Source: Mesorhizobium loti (GTDB taxonomy: Bacteria; Pseudomonadota; Alphaproteobacteria; Rhizobiales; Rhizobiaceae). From it: 64,000 nucleotides of DNA. The notes under the pieces are model-generated. The model worked only from the letters and a program-made list of their open reading frames with translations. It searched no databases and was not told the DNA's origin. Positions 52,422 through 58,153 of this stretch are shown one piece after another. The DNA is taken from NCBI GenBank assembly GCA_002356515.1, contig AP017605.1:1488001-1552000 (forward strand). The letters are read 5' to 3'. The translations under genes were made by a program, and so were the position numbers. How positions within the stretch are numbered: the stretch's first letter is position 1; each line of letters opens with the position of its first letter.

Positions 52422-54199
52422 GCGCCGCCCCCCGCCGGCGCCTGGCCGCCCGGTGTGGCTTGCCCGGCCTGGGCGCCCTGCCCGCCACCCGCGCCCTGCA
52501 GCATGTTCTGCAGGCCGTCGAGCAGGCCGCTGTCGCGCGCCTGCACCGCCGCCGGCACCGCATCCTTGGCCGCCTTGCCCGCGCTGGCGATCGCCGCCAT
52601 GCCGGCCTGCGCCTGCTGCGCTTTGGCGCGGGCATCGCGCAGACCGTCGACCTCTTCCTTGCGGCGAAAGATGCGCTGCGGGCTGCGGCCGGCGCTCTGC
52701 ACGATCTTGATCGCCTCGTCGCTGTCGATATTGTCCATGACGCCCGGATCGAACTGCGCCATCTGCATGGCCGTCGTCACCACCTGGATGGTGTCGCGCG
52801 CCTCGGCCGAGCGCCGCAGCACGTCGAGCGGACCGGTGAAGGTCGGCCGCACCGTCTTGCCGGCCAGGCTCTCCGGCGGCACGAAGCGGCTGTCCTCGTC
52901 ATAGAGCCCCTTGTCCACCAGAATGCCGAGCTCGCGCTCGAGATTGGTGGCGAAGCCCGCCTGGATGATCGAGCCGGAGGGCCCGAGCAGCGCGCCCTTC
53001 TCTTCCTGGCGGATCAGCGCTTCCGTCGCCGTCATCTGCGGGTTCTGCACCAGCGTCTGGAACAGGTTGACGAACATCATGTCGCGGATCTCGTCGGCGC
53101 GGCTCTGCGCGTAGTTGAAGGCATAGGTCGGGTTCTGCCCGGTGGTGATGGGCGCGATCAGCGGCCGGCCATTGTCGTCGATCAGCCCGGGATAATTCTC
53201 GCCGGGATTGAGCACCGGCACATAGTCGAGCCTGGCCTTCGAGGCGGTCGCCGGATCGGTGATCTGCTGCAGCGCGCGCAAGCCGGAGCGGCGCACGGCG
53301 TTTTCCTCGCGCACGGTCGTCAGCGCCTCGATGGCCGGCGAGATGCCATAGGGATCGCCCTCATAGCGACGCCAGTTGAAGGTCGACACCGGAAAGGTGC
53401 GGAACCCGCTTTCCCTGACAATCTCCTCCTCGTCCTCGATGACGTGGTAGGAGGCGAACGCCGTGTCGAGATACTGGTACTGATCGCCCAGCCGATACAT
53501 CCTGCGCTCGTCGCGCGGCTGGATGCACTGGACCAGCGAGATCTTGCTCTCGCATTTGACCGGATCGTCGACCAGCACCTTGATGCGCGCCGGCAGTTTT
53601 TCATAGCCGAGCAGCTGCGCCGCCTGCCGCGCCGTGCGCTCGTAGCGGCGATGGAAGATGTCGACCTGGCCCCAGCGGTTGCGGCTGAGATAGCCCTCGA
53701 CCACGGGGATCGAGGCATAGTGGATCAGCGTGTTGCCGAACCCTTCCTCGGCATAGAGATAGGCCGGGCCATAGCGCACGACATTGCGCAGGCAGGCTTG
53801 CGTGGCCGGCACAAAGTTCGAATTGGCGGAATAGCGCAGCGAGAACAGGAAGTCGCGCAAGCCTTCCGCCCATTCCTTCTCCTCGTCGGTCTCCTCGTCG
53901 TTCATCGCCGCCGTCGACAGGCCATGCCATTTTTCCGACTGCGGGATGATCAGGCTTTCCAGCCCGGCGGCCAGCCGATTGGCGGCCGAATTGATGGTGT
54001 TGGCGTAGACGCGGCTGCCGCGCCGCTCCTGCCGCTCGGCCTGCGAGTCCGGCCCGCCGCTTCGGCGCCCGCTCCAGACATCGGGCGCGTCGGGGTCGCA
54101 GAACTCCGCCACCTGCTCCCACACAGCCTCATACTGGCTGCGCTCGGTCTCGAGCTCGGACTGGCGGGACAGGATATCGCGGGCGCGGGAATCGGTCAT
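52418..54199 (-). CDS. Phage portal (head-tail connector) protein
   Basis: This 593-residue T7-type portal protein (head-to-tail connecting protein family) opens DILSRQSELETERSQYEAVWEQVAEFCDP and has RVYANTINSAANRLAAGLESLIIP, YEGDPYGISPAIEALTTVREENA and AQSRADEIRDMMFVNLFQ. It forms the dodecameric portal for DNA packaging. The C-terminal 40 residues are Gly/Gln/Ala-rich and disordered. The ATG at 54199 is preferred; the upstream frame runs into the inverted-repeat element. Confidence 0.92.
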   Translation of the reverse strand: MTDSRARDILSRQSELETERSQYEAVWEQVAEFCDPDAPDVWSGRRSGGPDSQAERQERRGSRVYANTINSAANRLAAGLESLIIPQSEKWHGLSTAAMNDEETDEEKEWAEGLRDFLFSLRYSANSNFVPATQACLRNVVRYGPAYLYAEEGFGNTLIHYASIPVVEGYLSRNRWGQVDIFHRRYERTARQAAQLLGYEKLPARIKVLVDDPVKCESKISLVQCIQPRDERRMYRLGDQYQYLDTAFASYHVIEDEEEIVRESGFRTFPVSTFNWRRYEGDPYGISPAIEALTTVREENAVRRSGLRALQQITDPATASKARLDYVPVLNPGENYPGLIDDNGRPLIAPITTGQNPTYAFNYAQSRADEIRDMMFVNLFQTLVQNPQMTATEALIRQEEKGALLGPSGSIIQAGFATNLERELGILVDKGLYDEDSRFVPPESLAGKTVRPTFTGPLDVLRRSAEARDTIQVVTTAMQMAQFDPGVMDNIDSDEAIKIVQSAGRSPQRIFRRKEEVDGLRDARAKAQQAQAGMAAIASAGKAAKDAVPAAVQARDSGLLDGLQNMLQGAGGGQGAQAGQATPGGQAPAGGGA

Positions 54200-54253
54200 G
54201 GGTGCCTCGCTGGGATGTGGGAAAGGGATTGACAATGGCGCGCGGCGCCGAAG

Positions 54254-54618
54254 CTGCCAATCTCCCCCCAAGTGGGGGTTGAGGAGCGGTCCGCGCAGCG
54301 GACGGGAAGCCAATTGCTTGGCTTTCCGAGCAACGAAAGCCGGCAGGACCGAGGGGGGCGTTGTCCCTCGGCCTGCAACCATTTTCATGTTCTGTCAGGC
54401 AGGGTGTTTCGATTGGAAATGGGGAGCGCGAAGGATCGCCAGCCTCTCAGGCTTCCATCGAATTCAGTCCTGGAGGGCGAAAAAGGAAGGACTGATAGGT
54501 CGGCGGGACAGCGCCCCCTCTGCCCTGCCGGGCTTTCGTTGCTCGGAAAGCCAAGCAATTGGCTTTCCGTCCGCTGCGCGGACCGCTCCTCAACCCCCAC
54601 AAGGGGGAGATTGGCAGC
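54254..54618. repeat. 365-bp element with ~110-bp terminal inverted repeats
   Basis: The left arm (about 54254-54366) and right arm (about 54507-54618) are near-perfect inverted copies of each other, each containing internal palindromes (AAGCCAATTGCTTGGCTT, GTCCGCGCAGCGGAC). The roughly 140-base centre holds no gene. It sits exactly between the portal gene and a small phage gene and looks like a MITE or rhizobial mosaic element. Confidence 0.8.
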
Positions 54619-54619
54619 A

Positions 54620-54712
54620 TCACCCGCTCCGCTTCTTCACCAGCCGCGCGTGCCGGCGCCAGTACCACCAGTCCAGCACGCGCCGGCGAAAGCTGCGCTT
54701 CATCGCTGTCAT
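54620..54712 (-). CDS. 30-residue basic phage protein
   Basis: The frame MTAMKRSFRRRVLDWWYWRR is followed by an Arg/Lys-rich tail. It starts two bases after the stop of the preceding gene, and its stop abuts the inverted-repeat element. It was read directly from the complement; support is the tight coupling only. Confidence 0.45.
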   Translation of the reverse strand: MTAMKRSFRRRVLDWWYWRRHARLVKKRSG

Positions 54713-54714
54713 GG

Positions 54715-54909
54715 TCAAAGCCCCAGGAGCACGCGGCGCTGGCCGGTGAGGCTCGACGGCGCGAGGTCGGTCTTGACGGTGCTCTGCGTGCCCTGGCGCT
54801 GTTCGAGCTCAGCCCGCAATGCCGCCTCGCGCGCCTTGACATCTTCGTCCTTGATCGTCGGCGCCGGCGGCAATGGCTTCAGTTCCGGTGGTTTTTGAAA
54901 CAGACACAT
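54715..54909 (-). CDS. Small phage coiled-coil protein, 64 residues
   Basis: MCLFQKPPELKPLPPAP then a charged helix (DEDVKAREAALRAELEQRQG) and a short tail (SSLTGQRRVLLGL). Small proteins with this Cys-Pro entry lie beside the portal gene in related phages. Its start lies about 100 bases inside the end of the gp13-like gene in another frame; AGAAGG precedes the ATG by nine bases. Confidence 0.65.
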   Translation of the reverse strand: MCLFQKPPELKPLPPAPTIKDEDVKAREAALRAELEQRQGTQSTVKTDLAPSSLTGQRRVLLGL

Positions 54910-55378
54910 GGTTCCAGCCTTCTCTTGTCCAGTCGTAGAGGAAGAAATCTTCGCCGTTGCGGCCGTAGCCCGGCAGCAGGCAGCGTTGCGTGGCGCCCAG
55001 CCGGCCAAGCCAGCGCAACGCCAGATCATTGGCGGCCAGGGCGCGGGCCTCGACCCGCCAGGCGCCGCGAGCGGCAACCTGAGGCCCCAGCACGGTATGA
55101 AAGAACTCTGTAATCCTGGGCACGCAGCGCTTCATCCGGCGCGTGCCCCAGCTCCAGGCGATCCACAGCCCGCTCCGCTGCTCGGCCGCGCCGAACCCGG
55201 CCTCCGGATTGCCGTCGAGCTCCGCCACATAGGCAAACCCCTGCAACGCGGTGAGCGCCAGCAGCGCCGGCGACCAATGGTCGAGCTGGCAGTCGATCTC
55301 GGCACGGTCCTCGGGGCGCAGGTTGGCGGCGATGTAGGAGAGATCGCGCAAAGTGGCGGGAACGATGCAAGCGGTCAT
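54809..55378 (-). CDS. Phage gp13-like (GNAT-fold) protein
   Basis: This 189-residue protein has the pattern DRAEIDCQLDHWSPALLALTAL, SGLWIAWSWGTRRMKRCVPRITEFFHTVLGPQVAARG, and LALRWLGRLGAT. That is similar in layout to T7 gp13 (an acyltransferase-fold virion-assembly protein, DUF2833-type). The last ~40 residues overlap the next gene in another frame and have unusual composition, so the natural stop may have been lost by a frameshift. Confidence 0.7.
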   Translation of the reverse strand: MTACIVPATLRDLSYIAANLRPEDRAEIDCQLDHWSPALLALTALQGFAYVAELDGNPEAGFGAAEQRSGLWIAWSWGTRRMKRCVPRITEFFHTVLGPQVAARGAWRVEARALAANDLALRWLGRLGATQRCLLPGYGRNGEDFFLYDWTREGWNHVSVSKTTGTEAIAAGADDQGRRCQGARGGIAG

Positions 55379-55596
55379 GGATGGACTTTCCTCCGCAGGA
55401 AGCGAAGTTCATCGTCAAGCGAGGGAAAGCGCCGGTGATCCCAACTTCGTCATTCCAGGGCGAAGCTAGCAGCGCAGCCCCCTGGAACCGCTCTGCAAGC
55501 CCAAGGAATCCATTCCGTCACATCAAGGCGTTGCGACGATGCGGAGGCGCCGCCTTCCTTCGCAATCATCGCGGGATCCGCACCGACCATCGCGCA

Positions 55597-55623
55597 AAAA
55601 CAAAACCCGCCTCAAGGGCGGGT
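55597..55623 (-). terminator. Rho-independent terminator
   Basis: A 7-bp stem ACCCGCC/GGCGGGT has T-rich sequence on its minus-strand 3' side. It ends the minus-strand transcript coming from 56265. Confidence 0.6.
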
Positions 55624-55728
55624 CGCTGGCGCAAATCAGCACCATAGGCAAAATGTACCATTGCTGCCCTCACACGGTCAATGGGTTGCAGGAAAAAATT
55701 CCTACTTGATGCCTTTCCTGGCCAAAAT

Positions 55729-55825
55729 TGCGGTGACAGTGCACTGCTTCCGTTCGATCGTCCTGAAGCAATAGCGGACTTCGAGAAGCGGAGTCGCATC
55801 AGAGAATGAGTGCACTGTCACCGCA
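55729..55825. repeat. 97-bp inverted-repeat element
   Basis: TGCGGTGACAGTGCACT at 55729-55745 is repeated in perfect inverted orientation at 55809-55825, enclosing 63 bases. The core 14-mer GGTGACAGTGCACT also occurs at 56449, 57371 and 57496. The layout resembles a REP/BIME-type or miniature mobile element. Confidence 0.75.
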
Positions 55826-55941
55826 ACTCCGTTCGTCGACAGATGTCGCGGAATGGATCCCCTGGTCAAGGCGGTCAAGCCCGAGGATGACGAACCGGTA
55901 GGCGTCCCGCCCCTCGAAGGCGGTTCAGAGGCCGTGCCAGT

Positions 55942-56265
55942 CTAGGCTTTTGGCTTCGCCTTCCTGACTTCCTCAATGGCCATGTTTAACGCCGTTTCAA
56001 AGGCGTGCCTTAAGCCAGAAATCTTGTCCTTCCTCAGCGCGGCAGTTTGTTTTGAAATAGGCGCGAGTTCCCAAATGAGCGCGTTGCCTGCCTCCAGCAG
56101 GTGAGCCAGAGCTGCATCCGTTGCCCCGGTCGTTTCCAAAAGGTCGCGCGACTTCCCAATGTTCAGCTGCAAATGACGCGTAATCCCTTTCACGTTGCCC
56201 GCTTCCGCATGGATCGCCTCTCTGCGCAACTTATGCAGGTACTCCACCGCTGCTCCGATTGGCAT
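55942..56265 (-). CDS. Hypothetical helical protein, 107 residues
   Basis: This all-helical, charged protein (MPIGAAVEYLHKLRREAIHAEAGNVKGITRHLQLNI..., ending EEVRKAKPKA) has no recognised domain. It lies just past the immunity array and ends before a terminator. It may be another immunity-like or orphan cargo gene; nothing in the sequence decides this. Confidence 0.65.
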   Translation of the reverse strand: MPIGAAVEYLHKLRREAIHAEAGNVKGITRHLQLNIGKSRDLLETTGATDAALAHLLEAGNALIWELAPISKQTAALRKDKISGLRHAFETALNMAIEEVRKAKPKA

Positions 56266-56448
56266 TTGTTCCTCCCTTGCTGTCGAAACCTAACGGATCA
56301 TCATACGCCTCATTCTGAAAGAGGCAGCGCGATATCGTGGGTTTGGCGACTCGGGCGAAACCAACCAGGTCCGGAACTCAAGAATGTTGGAAATTCACTG
56401 GTCGAGCTGGCAATCGATCTCGGCGCGGTTTTCGGGGCGGAGAATTAC

Positions 56449-56462
56449 GGTGACAGTGCACT
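56449..56462 (+). repeat. 14-mer repeat copy
   Basis: GGTGACAGTGCACT lies 82 bases beyond the stop of the first mini-HNH gene; the same motif recurs after each copy of the mini-HNH sequence (57371 and 57496). Confidence 0.7.
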
Positions 56463-56543
56463 ATTTCCCAGATCTCAGTCCGAACCTCACTCCAATCACA
56501 TAGACACAGTCGTTAAAATGCACATCACCGCAATTGCCGCGCC

Positions 56544-56750
56544 CTAACGATCCGCCCGCGCCGCCTTCTCCAGCGCCGCCTTACGCTGAATTTCGATAGT
56601 TCGATTCCAGAAGCGCACCACTTCAAAATGCTCTTGTCTGGTCAACCAGATCTTGTTCTCCAAACTGACTGGATCGCCGCCAACCGCAATCGGTTTGATC
56701 TCGAACAGTTCCATGCCCTTGGAGCGAGAAGCCGTATCTTGTACGCTCAT
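56544..56750 (-). CDS. HNH-like mini-protein lacking first catalytic His (copy 2)
   Basis: This 68-residue protein contains MELFEIKPIAVGGDPVSLEN then KIWLTRQEHFEVVRFWN. It aligns without gaps to the HNH tip of toxin 2, keeping the Gly-Gly, Asn-Lys, Leu-x-Arg and second His positions. It has Phe where the toxin has the first His. Its ATG overlaps the SUKH gene stop as ATGA. A dead nuclease mimic acting in immunity is suggested; it could also be a relic toxin domain. Confidence 0.7.
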   Translation of the reverse strand: MSVQDTASRSKGMELFEIKPIAVGGDPVSLENKIWLTRQEHFEVVRFWNRTIEIQRKAALEKAARADR

Positions 56751-57142
56751 TTCAAGTCCTCCAGTGTGGCAAATAGATCGGCGAGGTCTCGCGCTATCGT
56801 CTCGGCGGATTGCCGTTCCATAAATATAAACGGGATGCGCACGATTGGCATTTCCACATCGTGGGTGTCGAAGCCATAGGCTTCCCCTCCTCCGTTTGAC
56901 GCAAACAACAGGATGCCTGGCGCATATTTTTCAACCTCGTATTCTCGATTGAAATCAGCCAACTCTTCGGCTTTAAAAAAAATAATATAGTTGTCGCCGA
57001 TGAAACCTTCGCCGCCATTATGCTCTTTGAGGAAGTCGGCGTAGTCCTTGGGCAGCACGACGCCCAAGCGCGCGGACAGGCCATCGACGACTGTGGATTC
57101 AGCCGGCGCGTCGAACTGGCCCTCAGTCAAACTATATCCCAC
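56747..57142 (-). CDS. SUKH (SMI1/KNR4) immunity protein (copy 2)
   Basis: This 131-residue protein has the SUKH pattern LGVVLPKDYADFLKEHNGGEGFIG and an acidic C-terminus, and is about 80 percent identical to the copy at 57753. SUKH proteins are the commonest immunity family against nuclease toxins. The GTG start (57142) follows a GGAGGAG site that lies inside an orphan toxin-tip fragment. It is coupled to the mini-HNH gene. Confidence 0.85.
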   Translation of the reverse strand: MGYSLTEGQFDAPAESTVVDGLSARLGVVLPKDYADFLKEHNGGEGFIGDNYIIFFKAEELADFNREYEVEKYAPGILLFASNGGGEAYGFDTHDVEMPIVRIPFIFMERQSAETIARDLADLFATLEDLK

Positions 57143-57265
57143 TGATCTCCTCCCAGGTCCTTCAGCAACTCATTCCACCACGGCGTAGCCTGTTGTCTAT
57201 AAACTTCGCGAGGCAGAACGATCTTTGTAGGAGGTGTCGATCGGACTACCGCCAAACTTCACTGG
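57127..57265 (-). pseudogene. Orphan toxin tip (frameshifted copy of toxin-2 C-terminus)
   Basis: The minus strand encodes PVKFGGSPIDTS and then, after a one-base frameshift, KIVLPREVYRQQATPWWNELLKDLGGDQW, matching the last 40 residues of toxin 2. The second catalytic His is Tyr here (EVYR). Homology stops abruptly at the KPV codons. It sits directly upstream of the second immunity pair. This is the classic arrangement of a displaced toxin-immunity module. Confidence 0.85.
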
Positions 57266-57370
57266 AGAGACCGGTCAGCGTTGCGTCGCCGCGACAACAA
57301 AGGCGCGATCCCGTTACTGTTCGTAAGGCTCGACCACAGCAAACGGAATGCCTAACGATTCCAGAATTAC

Positions 57371-57384
57371 GGTGACAGTGCACT
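57371..57384 (+). repeat. 14-mer repeat copy
   Basis: Another GGTGACAGTGCACT copy. It starts a ~119-base block (57371-57489) that is repeated as 57496-57603. Confidence 0.7.
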
Positions 57385-57437
57385 AATTTCCAGTATCAGT
57401 CCCCAGTCTCAATCCCGAACCTCGCAATAGCCGCATC

Positions 57438-57489
57438 CTACTCGTCCGCCCGCGCCGCCTTCTCCAGCGCCGCCTTACGCTGAATTTCG
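57438..57489 (-). pseudogene. Partial copy of mini-HNH gene 3' end
   Basis: These 52 bases match the last 17 codons of the intact mini-HNH gene, including the TAG stop, and end at the next 14-mer repeat. It is a truncated third copy, evidence of repeated unit duplication in the immunity array. Confidence 0.8.
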
Positions 57490-57495
57490 AGTTAC

Positions 57496-57509
57496 GGTGA
57501 CAGTGCACT
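57496..57509 (+). repeat. 14-mer repeat copy
   Basis: A GGTGACAGTGCACT copy 41 bases after the stop of the intact mini-HNH gene at 57550. Confidence 0.7.
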
Positions 57510-57549
57510 ATTTTCCAAACTCAGTCCCGAACCTCACAATAGCCGCATC

Positions 57550-57756
57550 CTACTCGTCCGCCCGCGCCGCTTTCTCCAGCGCCGCCTTACGCTGAATTTC
57601 GATAGCTTGATTCCAGTAGCGCACGGCTTCAAAGTGCTCTTGTCTGGTCAACCAGGTCTTGTTCTCCAAACTGACTGGATCGCCCCCGACGATAATCGGT
57701 GTAATCTCAAACAGCTCCATGCCCTTGGGGCGCGAATATTCATTTTGGTTGCTCAT
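57550..57756 (-). CDS. HNH-like mini-protein lacking first catalytic His (copy 1)
   Basis: This 68-residue protein has MELFEITPIIVGGDPVSLEN and KTWLTRQEHFEAVRYWN. Ungapped alignment with residues 767-806 of toxin 2 gives 13 identities, including GG, NK and the second His, while toxin His770 is Phe. It is intact in two copies and translationally coupled (ATGA) to the SUKH gene. That argues for a conserved function, perhaps an antitoxin that mimics the nuclease. Confidence 0.7.
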   Translation of the reverse strand: MSNQNEYSRPKGMELFEITPIIVGGDPVSLENKTWLTRQEHFEAVRYWNQAIEIQRKAALEKAARADE

Positions 57757-58151
57757 TCTAAGTCCTCTTCCAACCGAGCAAATAGATCGGCGAGGTCACG
57801 CGCAACGATGTCAGCGTATCGCCGATCCATACCAATGAATGGTATCTGCACGATTGGCATGGCCGCATCGTCAGTGTCAAAGCCATAGCCTTCACCCGCT
57901 CCGTTCGATCCGAATAGGAGGATGCCCGGCGCATACTTTTCAACCTCATACTCTATGTTGAATTGCACCAATTCTTCGGCTTTAAAGAGAACAATATAGC
58001 TATCGCCGATGAAACCTTCACCTCCATTATGCTCCTTGAGGAAGTCGGTGTAATCCTTGGGCAGCGCGACTCCCAGGCGTGCGGACAGGCCGTCGACCAG
58101 CGAGGCTTCAGCCGGCGGATCAAGCTCTCCTTCGGTTAAACTATATCCCAT
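57753..58151 (-). CDS. SUKH (SMI1/KNR4) immunity protein (copy 1)
   Basis: This 132-residue SUKH protein has LGVALPKDYTDFLKEHNGGEGFIG near residue 28 and many acidic residues. It follows the stop of toxin 2 by two bases, with an AGGAGG site over the toxin stop, so it is translationally coupled to the toxin. It is the predicted cognate immunity protein and is duplicated 0.6 kb downstream. Confidence 0.88.
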   Translation of the reverse strand: MGYSLTEGELDPPAEASLVDGLSARLGVALPKDYTDFLKEHNGGEGFIGDSYIVLFKAEELVQFNIEYEVEKYAPGILLFGSNGAGEGYGFDTDDAAMPIVQIPFIGMDRRYADIVARDLADLFARLEEDLE

Positions 58152-58153
58152 CG

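Larger units (their letters stand above)
55379..55941. other. Intergenic region with repeat elements
   Basis: There is no gene in this 563-base gap. It holds a rhizobial repeat (about 55435-55570), a terminator (55597-55623), a 97-bp inverted-repeat element (55729-55825) and part of another repeat (about 55845-55910) related to that at 60755. Confidence 0.65.

Noticed and set aside
52460..54232. A 590-residue plus-strand frame opposite the portal gene
   Set aside because: Antisense shadow of the portal gene caused by high GC at third positions; no domain, no ribosome site.
56441..57509. CRISPR array formed by the repeated GGTGACAGTGCACT motif
   Set aside because: The spacing is irregular, the repeats are too short and one copy is inverted; the sequence between them is gene-derived.
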